Shown here: one piece after another, positions 7,821-14,881 of the stretch
Layout: each line of letters opens with the position of its first letter
How positions within the stretch are numbered: the stretch's first letter is position 1
Program-made: the position numbers and the translations under genes
Source of the DNA: Thermoplasmata archaeon
Lineage (GTDB): Archaea; Thermoplasmatota; Thermoplasmata; Lutacidiplasmatales; UBA184
Direction: 5' to 3'
DNA length: 15,097 bases
NCBI GenBank assembly: GCA_030043255.1
Contig: JASHYB010000099.1
Coordinates: forward strand, 1 to 15,097
Notes under the pieces: generated by a model
The model's input: only the letters and a program-made list of their open reading frames with translations
Databases searched by the model: none
Told to the model about the DNA's origin: nothing

Positions 7821-8132
7821 TCAACACCGAGCATGTAGGTCCTGCTTCAGGGTCCTTGCGTCCCGCTGCCTCCTCGTGAAGACCATTCCGGCCTCGACGA
7901 AGCAGAGGGGATTGAAACACGGCTCGGTGAGATAGAACGACGGTTCCCCCCACGGGCGCGTCGCTATCTCTCCCAGCGGGCTGGACGGGTCGCCGTGCAG
8001 CATCTCCGTGGACCCGGACTTCGGTTGACGAGCACACTGGTAGACGCCCTCGATTTCGGTCTTCGCGAAGTAGAGCCCTTCTGCTGGGAGCGGGCCGCTC
8101 TTCCGGGATGCCCTCGGACCGGTCCAGAAGCT
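7821..8132 (-). pseudogene. Eroded gene remnant, family not recognised
   Basis: An open frame of 103 residues ending in TGA reads like protein: GLYFAKTEIEGVYQCARQPK is followed by SSPLGEIATRPWGEPSFYLTE and CFNPLCFVEAGMVFTRR. It has no good start codon: an in-frame TAG closes it at 8133 and the only ATG is at 8003. A second frame just upstream begins VILELLDRSEGIPEE and would join this one through a frameshift near 8100, as expected for a decaying gene. I cannot name the family. It could instead be a short real gene starting at the internal ATG, giving about 60 residues, but the upstream protein-like sequence argues against that. It lies in a gene-poor stretch next to a decayed transposase. 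Confidence 0.35.
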
Positions 8133-8736
8133 CTAGGATCACGGGCCCGCATTCGAACTACACCCGCCCCGCGGCTGTTTCGCGCGCCCTGTCGGCCAAG
8201 CGACGCTCGTACACGACCCGCGAACTTCTCAGATCTTCCCCCACAGCTGGGTCCAGAAGAGACTAGGCGACTCGCGCTTCCGTGCCCACCCGCACTCAGC
8301 GGATACGAATGTTGGACCATACCCTCGAGCCCCCGGCCTTAGGACATCCCGAGCCGGAGTCTGCCCGCGGAACGGATCAGACCGTGGTCCGTTGTTCCCT
8401 GCTTTCGCTTGCCCAACACCGAAGACCCCGCGTTTGCCGCCTTTCGTTCCCATCTCGGCTGCACGAGGCCCCCATACCGCGGCAATTTCCACTCTCTGCT
8501 TCGCGGGCAGAATGGGCTCAGTTGTCTGTTTTCCACTGAAATGGCACCCGCCTCACATGCATCGCCCCATCATCCCTGTAGGTTCTCTGCTCACCCGTCC
8601 GGGATCAGAGCGCAAGATGATGTTCGATGCCACCGGCTCGGATCCGACCCGCCTCCAATCCGAGCCACGCGGGTGTCACACGACTTTGCGGACTTCAAAC
8701 CAGGCTCGGTTGTTTGAGAGGGGAAGGGGTTTTCCG
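8133..8736. other. Gene-poor stretch with possible gene fragments
   Basis: There is no convincing intact gene on either strand. Just beyond the decayed transposase stop, minus-strand bases 8706-8730 resemble part of the intact YcxB-like membrane protein gene: 13 identical bases, and the reading SNNRAWFEVRKVV beside SNNRHRAIRWPEAR. This suggests a broken second copy. The rest is short open frames with no recognisable content, and its base composition looks less GC-rich than the flanking genes. Confidence 0.4.
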
Positions 8737-9720
8737 TCAGCAGAGCGCGTTGACAACTTTCACTAACTTGCGTGCTCCGGCGAGGTTCCACTCATGCCTT
8801 CCTCGCCTTCGACTTTCCCATTTGGCGACCTTCGCCACAGCGCTCTCATTCTCCCAGCAGCTCTGCGGCCCGGACGCCTCGATCAGCAGCCACCCCACCA
8901 GCTAGTTGCGAGCCAACTTCGGGTGCTTCTGGTACCTGGAGTGCCCGCTTGGTGGTTCGTCGCCACGAGGCTGACGCACGAGGAGAGCTTTGCCACGATG
9001 GACAGGCGATCAATCTGAGAGAGCTCGTGACGAGCCCGAACGCGGCAAACTCACCGATCCTCGGTATGGAATTCGGCAAATGAGCCTTCTTCAACGCGAG
9101 CAACGCCTTGCGGGTACTCCGATGCAGCGCGACGGCCGTGGTGTCGCAGAGCGGCCCCATCTCGCGGCCCGTTCAGCTTGGCTGAGATCGGGCGGCCGAA
9201 GCTCCGCACTCTCCCCCTTAGGGCCGAGGGTCCTTTCGTGCTATGAAAATTCCTTCCGTTGCAGGACCCCGCAGATCTGGGCGCGTCCCGACTGCTCGGC
9301 CTCTCGATAGACGCTCAGTTCCGAACAGTCTGGCGGGCCTCGCGGAATGCTTCGTCGGAACGAAGTCGATGGGCATCGCTTTCAGGTGCAGGGACATCAC
9401 CTCGACGAGGTAATCGACGCGGACCGACTTCAAACTCGACTCGCTGTTCGGCCGCACCCGGCAGCGATGGACGAAGGTTACCCCGGCGTCGAGGGGGTCC
9501 GCAGGGTCGTGGACAGACTTTCAAACCTCTACCGTCTCGAAATCCACCTCAGAGGCGAGCAACTCGCGCAGGAAATGAGTCAGTTCAGCGTTGTCCGATC
9601 CGAGAAGGGTCTGCACCCCCCCACTTCCTCTCGCGCTCCACGACGGTCGCGACGATAGAGATCTTGTGCACATCGAGTCACACGAACAGCCTGCGCCAGG
9701 CGCGGCGCGTCCCAGGGACC
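8737..9720 (-). pseudogene. Decayed IS110-family transposase
   Basis: Piecing the three minus-strand frames together gives an IS110-type protein of about 320 residues, close to family length. The N-terminus reads LFV*LDVHKISIVATVVERER (9689 downward), the DEDD-domain start in which GLDVHK is normal and the Gly codon has become TGA. The middle holds IPRIGEFAAFGLVT, then KLSSCVSLVATNHQAGT, matching the family's IPGIG and KLASYLGLVP..H.SG motifs. The end reads LVGWLLIEASGPQS, then RRRGRHEWNLAGARKLVKVVNALC before TGA at 8737-8739, as in the family's W.LVEA and ARKLL.V terminus. At least three nonsense codons and several frameshifts make it dead. The start is uncertain because no start codon was identified. 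IS110 elements lack ordinary terminal inverted repeats and use a bridge RNA; I could not place the ends. Confidence 0.8.
8737..9720 (-). mobile_element. Remnant of an IS110-family insertion sequence
   Basis: This is defined only by the transposase remnant; the true ends lie somewhat outside these limits and could not be located. The element is immobile by itself. It sits inside the gene-poor region that separates the two parts of the glucan gene set. Confidence 0.65.
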
Positions 9721-9887
9721 GAGCGGTCGCGGGTCCGTTCAGACTCCGGCCCGCAATCGGGCGCTAAGAGACATCGAACCCCGTCCACTACAGTGATTCC
9801 CCACTGACCGGGCCCGAAGTCCCCTTCCCGCAGAACAAGCGCTGAATTGGCGGAGATTCAAGTCCGATGAGACTCGATGGCGCGGGG

Positions 9888-10439
9888 TCACTTCCGGGTT
9901 ACTACCACCCTAACCCATCCCGAGTAAGTGGATGGCTCACTACTGACGTCCAACCGCTCAGAAGTCGCCCCTCTGATGATGGCATTAAATGCTTCTTCTG
10001 TCAGGAAGTGCATTGCCGGGAAGCGATCCCGGAGTATGAAGCGCGGACCTACGTTCTGGCCACTCCGTACGGTCCCTTCCCCTCGTTCGAGCGTCAAGGA
10101 CCGCCGGGCTTCAGGCCACCTGATCGCGCGGTGTCGGTTGTTTGAGCATAGGAAGGTGATGCCATGCTTGTCGACAGTCACGAAGTTGTCGCCGGGCCCC
10201 GCCTGAGCGAAGAACACGGCCCCTGCCAGAATGAACAGCAAGGGGATTGCAAGGACAGCCGAGTCCTGCCCAGACCATCCGACAAGTCCCCGATGAGTCC
10301 AGAGGTACCCTAGGACCGAGTAGCCTGCTACCAAGACGAAGGCCATTGCCACCCCTGCACTAACTAGTCGACCCACGCGCCTTGCTCTGACCGGGGGCAG
10401 GTCGCGAAGGCTCCGAAGGTCATACTGGGCGCTCACCAT
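9888..10439 (-). CDS. Two-helix membrane protein with YcxB/PH-like C-terminal domain
   Basis: 183 residues from the ATG at 10439. Two hydrophobic helices (about 24-47 and 60-80) are followed by a soluble tail of about 100 residues. The tail begins NFVTVDKHGITFLCSNNRHRA and continues AIRWPEARRSLTLERGEG and GPRFILRDRFPAMHFLTEEAF. A strand-rich tail with a central 'I-W-x-E' step after a paired membrane helix resembles YcxB-like or bacterial PH-like domain proteins; this is a pattern judgement, not a proven match. The frame continues upstream to a GTG-like start at 10598, but those 53 residues look non-coding, so the ATG is preferred. It is the only intact gene in the gene-poor island. Its role is unknown. 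A fragment resembling codons near CSNNR occurs around 8706-8730. Confidence 0.6.
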   Translation of the reverse strand: MVSAQYDLRSLRDLPPVRARRVGRLVSAGVAMAFVLVAGYSVLGYLWTHRGLVGWSGQDSAVLAIPLLFILAGAVFFAQAGPGDNFVTVDKHGITFLCSNNRHRAIRWPEARRSLTLERGEGTVRSGQNVGPRFILRDRFPAMHFLTEEAFNAIIRGATSERLDVSSEPSTYSGWVRVVVTRK

Positions 10440-10926
10440 GGATCCGGCAGGCTCGCATACGACGCTAGGCCGCAACTTCTTCGTCTTCGTTCGACCAAGA
10501 CGCTTCTTCGCCAGGCCGCTCCGGGTGGGACACCTTCCTCTGCGGGGAGGCAGGCAAGAGCCCCGGAACCCCGGCCCTTCCCGACCGAGGCATTGCACAA
10601 CAGTAGAAAAACTTCGCGAACCCCGTACATTCTGTGTTCTTCGTATCAGTGCCCGACCGATCCGACGCCACTAATCGCCCCTTAGGGAGCTGAAGGCTTC
10701 AAGGGCTCGGAATCCATCCAAGCTTCAGACGCAGTCCGGAACCGTACGGCCCCGAGGACTCCTGAGCTAGGTTGTTGAGAAGAGGATTGTGTCGAGACTC
10801 CGGGGCACGGTGGTCGTCTGCTGACAGCTCAGGCCCTACGGCTCGCCCCCTACTGCGGTACTCGCCTGCGTACGAGCGTACGAGACCAGCGCGATAGGGG
10901 CTCGTCGACTTGGAAACATCTCAGGC
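10440..10926. other. 487-base stretch without a recognised gene
   Basis: Both strands were read. Only short open frames without recognisable motifs occur (for example one of 78 codons on the plus strand from 10438). A small tandem GCGTACGA GCGTACGA lies near 10866. No tRNA-like cloverleaf or other RNA gene was recognised. Part of it must hold the promoter of the 9888-10439 gene, but no clear TATA box was found at the expected distance. Confidence 0.4.
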
Positions 10927-11418
10927 TCAGGACGGCGACCGGACGAGGTTCGCGCGCCTTTTCTGTCGTCCGCGCACGATCAGCGTTCCCTCCAGCACGA
11001 CCAGTCCCACGAGCACCGCGACTCCCGCGACCAGCCCCGCGGTGATGCTCACGTTGGTCGGAGGTTGCCAGATCAGCTCGTGACCGTCCAGCCACGGCAG
11101 CCGGGCGGGCACGGTGCGCAACTGCAGGTAGAAGTACAGCGCGTCCTCCCCGCCGATGGACGACAGCAACCACACCCCGAACGGCAACGCCAGGGAGCGG
11201 TACGCAATGCCGAGGAGGAGCAGCATCCCGAACAGCGCGAGGTACCAGACCGCGTTGTAGGCGGCCCGTTCGGGGTAGAGGGGCCGGCCCTCGATGTCCA
11301 TCTCGGTCCAGACGACCAGGGCGATCAGCCCGACCACGACCCGCTCGACAACCGCCAGGCGACCGCCCCCACCCCTCGGCTCGAGAAGGCCCAACGTCCG
11401 AGAATCTTCGCCGGCCAT
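10927..11418 (-). CDS. Four-helix membrane protein, function unknown
   Basis: 163 residues. The ATG at 11418 has a good ribosome-binding site (GGAGGAG, 5 bases before it), which decides the start against the longer open frame reaching 11520. Four hydrophobic segments are visible at about 21-38, 53-72, 76-98 and 124-147. The segments include WTEMDIEG at the end of helix 1 and SIGGEDALYFYLQL in helix 3, with a basic C-terminus RGRQKRRANLVR that probably faces the cytoplasm. The loop between helices 3 and 4 (PWLDGHELIWQPPTNVS) is Trp-rich. I do not recognise the family. It lies 107 bases downstream of the next minus-strand gene and could share its transcript. Confidence 0.65.
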   Translation of the reverse strand: MAGEDSRTLGLLEPRGGGGRLAVVERVVVGLIALVVWTEMDIEGRPLYPERAAYNAVWYLALFGMLLLLGIAYRSLALPFGVWLLSSIGGEDALYFYLQLRTVPARLPWLDGHELIWQPPTNVSITAGLVAGVAVLVGLVVLEGTLIVRGRQKRRANLVRSPS

Positions 11419-11525
11419 CGTTCTCCTCCGCGAGCGAGAGGCAGGGAAGCGTTTGCGGGGCGGAGCGTCGCCCGACCTCTGCTGGACCCGCAGCCCGGCG
11501 GAGAAGTCCGCCGCTCGCACCGCGG

Positions 11526-11954
11526 CTACTCGGTCCAGACCAGCTGGCGATCCGGGATCCCTAGGGTTTGCCCGAAGGCTTGCGCTTCCGCCCTGCGCAC
11601 CAGGTCATCGCGGGGATAGCGGAAGTCCCTCCCGGGGTAGACGGCGAAGGTCTCCGCGGAGGAGGAGAAGTTCGCGTACCATCCACGCTCGAGAACGTCT
11701 GAGAGCGTCCGAGCCAGCTCCGCCCCGCTTGCTTCGTCGAGCTCGAACTCGATGGAGGACCACACGCGGGGAAATCCGGCCGCGACCTGCTGGGCCGACA
11801 GCTGCGGGCGACCCCGACCCACCGCCGAGACCACGAAGCGAAACCGGGATAGCGAGACGTCCTCGCGAAGGCTCTCGAGGATGGGGGTCCCCTTGAACAC
11901 CGGCCGCGCCCCACCGGCACCGAGGCGGGGATCGGGATACCCGTTACTCCGCAC
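11526..11954 (-). CDS. Hypothetical protein downstream of the GT4 gene
   Basis: 142 residues from a GTG at 11954. The frame is open up to a GTG at 12029, which would overlap the glycosyltransferase by 20 bases, but the extra 25 residues are Gly/Pro/Arg-rich and look like shadow sequence. The body is protein-like: FRFVVSAVGRGRPQLSAQQV is followed by VWSSIEFELDEASGAELART, LERGWYANFSSSAETFAVYP and ending GIPDRQLVWTE. No membrane segment or signal peptide is visible. It looks like a small mixed alpha/beta domain; the family is not recognised. It could be co-transcribed with the glycosyltransferase. Start codon uncertain. Confidence 0.5.
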   Translation of the reverse strand: MRSNGYPDPRLGAGGARPVFKGTPILESLREDVSLSRFRFVVSAVGRGRPQLSAQQVAAGFPRVWSSIEFELDEASGAELARTLSDVLERGWYANFSSSAETFAVYPGRDFRYPRDDLVRRAEAQAFGQTLGIPDRQLVWTE

Positions 11955-12009
11955 GGGCCCGCGGGGACCGCTCGACCCGGTTGCGGCGGGCGGTCGAGAT
12001 CGCCAACGA

Positions 12010-13386
12010 TCATCCCCGGCTTGCCGCACGGTTCAGGGCGATCGCCTCCCGGTAGACCGCCGCGGTCTCCCGAGCTCGCTCCGGCCAACCCTCGCGCAGC
12101 GCCTCCCACCGGCCTTCGTCGCCCATCGCCCGATTGAGCGTAGGGTACTCGAGGAGCTCGACGATCCGGCTGGCGAACTCGTCGACGTCCCAAAAGTCGA
12201 CCTGGAAGGTCCCGCGGCTGATCTCGGCGACGCCGCTGGTCCGCGAGAGGATGGTCGGTACCCCCGCGGCCATCGCCTCGAGTGCGGCGATCCCGAACGG
12301 TTCGACCACGCTCGGCAGCACGAAGACCGAGCTGCCCGCGAGCAGCACCTCCCGCTCCTCCTCCGAGACCTTCCCCAGGAACATCACCCGCTCGCCGATC
12401 CCGAGACGGGCGGCGAGCTCGACCAGCCGGGGGTACTCCGGACCCTCGCCGGCGACGACGAACAGCACGTCCGGGGCCGCTCCCGAGGCGCGGGCCGCCG
12501 CCCGCAGAAAGGTGTCGACACCCTTCATCGCCGCGAGTCGGCCCACGTAGAGCACGATCCGCTTGGTCGGATCGATCCGCTCGAGCCGGGGACCGGGTCG
12601 CACGGCGTTGTAGACGACCCGCACCTTCGAGGGAGGTGCGCGGTAGCGGTCAATCAGCTGCTGGCGCAGATGGCGGCTGACCGCGATCACCAGCGTCGCC
12701 GCGTCGATCCCGGCCTGCTCGCGTCCGACGATGTGCTCCCAGGGGTGCCCGAGGGAACGATCGTACTCCGTGGAGTGCACGGTCATCACCAGCGGTCGGC
12801 CCAGTCGCCTCGCCAGCGCCGCCGCCCCGAGCGTGCCGAACCAGTCGTGGACGTGGAGGACGTCGACCTCCTCCAGGTCGTTGAGCTGGGCGACCCAAGC
12901 GTTGTAACCGTCCATCGCGCTGGCGAACGGGCTCCCGGGCGCTCCCCCGGTCCAGTAGGCCGGCGGGTAGGCGATCGGCCGCCCCGGGCGGTGCTCGCCC
13001 GGGTGGCGGAAGCGCACCCGCTCCACCGGGGTGAACGGCCCGTCGAACGGGGTCAGGAAGCTGATGCGATGGCCTAGTCGAGTCAGCTCCTTGACGATCT
13101 CGTAGGAGTGGACCCCGAGCCCGCCGGTGTGGTTCGGTGGGAACTCCCAGCCGACCATCACGATGTGCAGGGCCCTCTCCGGGCCCGTTCGGCCCGGCGG
13201 CGACGGTACGGGTCGCTCCGACCGCTTCCGGGCCCCGGTCGCGAGATCGATCGGCTCGGTCGCCAGCCCAGCCGCGGGCCTCGCGTGTCGCACGACCGGT
13301 TTCCCCCGTCCCCGGCCGGCACCCCGCCCTCGGCGCCGGGCCGTCGACCGCCGGCGGGGGGCTCGCTGGGCTGCGGGGGCTGTCAT
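12010..13386 (-). CDS. GT4/GT5-like glycosyltransferase, probable glycogen synthase
   Basis: 458 residues from the ATG at 13386. The GT-B fold starts about residue 73 with LHIVMVGWEFPP, then HTGGLGVHSYEIVKEL, the glycogen-synthase-like nucleotide-sugar loop. VDVLHVHDWFG and VMTVHSTEYDRS follow. The C-terminal domain has VLYVGRLAAMKGVD, with the phosphate-binding Arg and Lys, and EPFGIAALEAMAAGVP, the E-x7-E motif. It likely adds glucose from a nucleotide sugar to a growing alpha-glucan, as do archaeal glycogen synthases coded beside GH15 and GH57 genes. About 70 residues before the core are Arg/Ala/Pro/Gly-rich and look disordered. The frame extends to a TTG at 13440, but that codon forms part of a promoter-like TTGAAG, so the ATG is preferred. 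Trehalose or surface-glycan synthesis are alternatives. Confidence 0.85.
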   Translation of the reverse strand: MTAPAAQRAPRRRSTARRRGRGAGRGRGKPVVRHARPAAGLATEPIDLATGARKRSERPVPSPPGRTGPERALHIVMVGWEFPPNHTGGLGVHSYEIVKELTRLGHRISFLTPFDGPFTPVERVRFRHPGEHRPGRPIAYPPAYWTGGAPGSPFASAMDGYNAWVAQLNDLEEVDVLHVHDWFGTLGAAALARRLGRPLVMTVHSTEYDRSLGHPWEHIVGREQAGIDAATLVIAVSRHLRQQLIDRYRAPPSKVRVVYNAVRPGPRLERIDPTKRIVLYVGRLAAMKGVDTFLRAAARASGAAPDVLFVVAGEGPEYPRLVELAARLGIGERVMFLGKVSEEEREVLLAGSSVFVLPSVVEPFGIAALEAMAAGVPTILSRTSGVAEISRGTFQVDFWDVDEFASRIVELLEYPTLNRAMGDEGRWEALREGWPERARETAAVYREAIALNRAASRG

Positions 13387-13433
13387 CGCGACCGAGCTCC
13401 GCCACCGCGGCCCGGTCGCCACGCGGGCCGCCC

Positions 13434-13447
13434 TCTTCAAGGCGTTC
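13434..13447 (-). promoter_or_regulatory. Possible promoter of the GT4 gene
   Basis: On the minus strand it reads GGAACGCCTTGAAG, a variant of the GAACCCTTAAG sites in this window, about 50 bases before the preferred ATG. It faces away from the zinc-ribbon gene's promoter across a 149-base divergent gap. Confidence 0.35.
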
Positions 13448-13506
13448 CCGCGGCCGGAACGGGCGGCCCCGTTCGCACCTCGCGTCCTGCGAGCCGGGCC
13501 GCTTCG

Positions 13507-13513
13507 CCATATA
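13507..13513 (+). promoter_or_regulatory. TATA box of the zinc-ribbon gene
   Basis: CCATATA is centred about 25 bases before the GTG start, rare AT-rich sequence in this GC-rich setting. The spacing implies transcription starting at the GTG, that is, a leaderless message. It also decides the start codon. Confidence 0.55.
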
Positions 13514-13535
13514 CCCCGCCGGTCGTCCGACCGCC

Positions 13536-14120
13536 GTGGCTGCCCAGAGCTGTGCCGGTTGCGGCGCTCCCCTCGCGGCCGGTTCGGCCTTCTGTACCTA
13601 CTGCGGGCGTCCGGTCGCTGCCTCCGGCTCGACCGGGGGTGCGGGCACCCCGCTGCCGCCGCTCACGCCTCCGCCCCCGGTCCCGGCCGCGCCGGTCTGG
13701 GCGGGACCGCCACCGCGCCGGCGCTCTCGAGTGTTCCTGATCATCGTGGTCGTGATCGTCGTGATCGTGGTGGTGGGCGCGATCGGGGTCTACCTGCTGG
13801 AGAGCGCCCCGAACGTGGACGTCACCACGATCTACATCTACGCGCCGGACAACGTCTGCGGGTTGAACTCCAATCCGCAGGCCTACTACGGGTTCAACGC
13901 GACGCCCGGCAGCCCCCAGGCGATCGGGCTTGAGGTCGAGAACTTCAACACCAGCGCGTCGTGCACCGTCCGGGGGGTGCTGACGAACACGAGCGGTTTC
14001 GGCGTGACCGGGGCGAACCTGCCGCTCGTCATCCCGGCGAAGGGCAACGGGACCCTGAACTTCACGCTCGACCTGCCGAGCTCGTCGTTCAGCGGCTCGG
14101 TGAACCTGGTCTTCAGTTGA
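13536..14120 (+). CDS. Zinc-ribbon, membrane-anchored protein with extracellular beta domain
   Basis: 194 residues from a GTG 25 bases after a TATA box. An N-terminal zinc ribbon has four Cys in two pairs (C6xxC9 and C20xxC23: CAGCG and CTYCG). A Pro/Gly-rich linker runs over about 28-62, with a basic RRRSR stop, then one strong membrane helix of mostly Val/Ile at 66-88. The rest (about 105 residues) is Thr/Ser/Asn-rich with several N-x-S/T sites (for example N138, N151, N171, N175) and two Cys (C108, C143) that could form a disulfide. It ends TLDLPSSSFSGSVNLVFS, a beta-strand-rich region. The layout suggests a cytoplasmic zinc ribbon and an outward-facing beta-sandwich-like domain. Such proteins are common in Thermoplasmata and have no settled function. 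The longer open frame from 13137 is a shadow of the GT4 gene. Confidence 0.8.
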   Translation: MAAQSCAGCGAPLAAGSAFCTYCGRPVAASGSTGGAGTPLPPLTPPPPVPAAPVWAGPPPRRRSRVFLIIVVVIVVIVVVGAIGVYLLESAPNVDVTTIYIYAPDNVCGLNSNPQAYYGFNATPGSPQAIGLEVENFNTSASCTVRGVLTNTSGFGVTGANLPLVIPAKGNGTLNFTLDLPSSSFSGSVNLVFS

Positions 14121-14130
14121 GCCGGGCGCC

Positions 14131-14146
14131 GGCCCGGTATCGGGCC
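14131..14146. terminator. Hairpin between convergent zinc-ribbon and TPI genes
   Basis: GGCCCG-GTAT-CGGGCC, a perfect 6-bp stem with a tetraloop, fills the 32-base gap between two convergent stop codons and could serve both directions. Confidence 0.45.
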
Positions 14147-14152
14147 CTGCCC

Positions 14153-14881
14153 CTAGAATCCGCTGAGCAGCTCGACGAGCGCCTCACGGGGCCGGGGCGC
14201 GAGCGCCACCGCACTGGCGACGAGAATGCCGTCGGCGCCCAGCTCGAGCGCGCGCCGTACGTCCGTCCGCCCTCGGATCCCGGCGCCGCAGAGCAGCCGG
14301 GTGGCCGGGCTGACGGACCGGACCGCTTCGACCGACCGGACGATCACTTCGGGCTTGGCGGTCGAGACCGCTCGGTCGCCGCCGATGAGTTCCGGAGGCT
14401 CGACCGCGACGTACGGCGGTCGCAGGCGGGCCAGCGAGCCGGCGACGCGCGCATCGCGCGCGCACACGACGGCGGTCAGCCCCGCGACGGCCAGCCGCGA
14501 CGTGACGGCGCGGATCGCGACCCGGCTCAGCGGGTGCTCCGAATGGTTGACCAGGCTGCCCCGCACGCCGTCGGCGATGAGCGCGCCCACCGGCAGGAAG
14601 CCGGTCGTCGGGCCGGTGTCGACCGCGTCGACGTGCTGGGCCAGCACCGGCAGCGCCCCCAGCTGGGCCACCGACGCGAGGTCGGAGGCCGCGGGCGCGA
14701 GGGCGACGGCGACCCCCGCGGTGCGGCCGGCGTCCGCGAACTGGCGGGCGATTTCGAGCGCCCCCGCGCCCAGGACCGCCGGGAAGGTCTTCAGGTTCAG
14801 GACGAACAGCGGCGCGCCGAGCGAAGGGCCCTCAGTGGAGGGCGGCGGCCTTGGGTCGCTTGGGGCGGGAGCAGATCGCAT
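14153..14881 (-). CDS. tpiA: Archaeal-type triosephosphate isomerase
   Basis: 242 residues from the ATG at 14881, of which about 219 from PLFVLNLKTF onward match the short archaeal TPI (usually 220-226). Substrate-binding N29 and K31 are in VLNLKTF, the catalytic His in LVNHSEHPL (H113), and the catalytic Glu in VAVEPPELIG (E161). The phosphate-binding loops are CGAGI (198-202) and GADGILVASA (215-224). It interconverts dihydroxyacetone phosphate and glyceraldehyde 3-phosphate in glycolysis and gluconeogenesis. No ATG, GTG or TTG lies between 14881 and the core, so the enzyme either carries a Pro/Ser-rich extension of about 23 residues or uses a rare start such as CTG. The chosen start overlaps the upstream small gene by 50 bases in another frame, pointing to coupled expression. 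Confidence 0.93.
   Translation of the reverse strand: MRSAPAPSDPRPPPSTEGPSLGAPLFVLNLKTFPAVLGAGALEIARQFADAGRTAGVAVALAPAASDLASVAQLGALPVLAQHVDAVDTGPTTGFLPVGALIADGVRGSLVNHSEHPLSRVAIRAVTSRLAVAGLTAVVCARDARVAGSLARLRPPYVAVEPPELIGGDRAVSTAKPEVIVRSVEAVRSVSPATRLLCGAGIRGRTDVRRALELGADGILVASAVALAPRPREALVELLSGF

Noticed and set aside
7905..7922. GATTGAAAC string resembling a CRISPR repeat end
   Set aside because: It occurs once, with no repeated spacing, and lies in the protein-like minus-strand remnant.
8282..9083. Short plus-strand open frames over the IS110 region
   Set aside because: They show no recognisable motif, while the minus strand carries a clear though broken IS110 transposase across most of the stretch.
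9846..9875. GGAGATTCAAGTCCG looked like a tRNA T-arm
   Set aside because: Only four base pairs can form, and no acceptor, anticodon or D-arm could be found around it.
10440..10598. 53-residue N-terminal extension of the YcxB-like protein
   Set aside because: Basic, Cys/Gly-rich and unlike a membrane protein N-terminus; an ATG directly before the protein-like part is a better start.
13137..13535. N-terminal extension of the zinc-ribbon protein frame
   Set aside because: It lies opposite the GT4 gene, is Arg/Pro/Ser-rich, and a TATA box at 13507-13513 points to the GTG at 13536.
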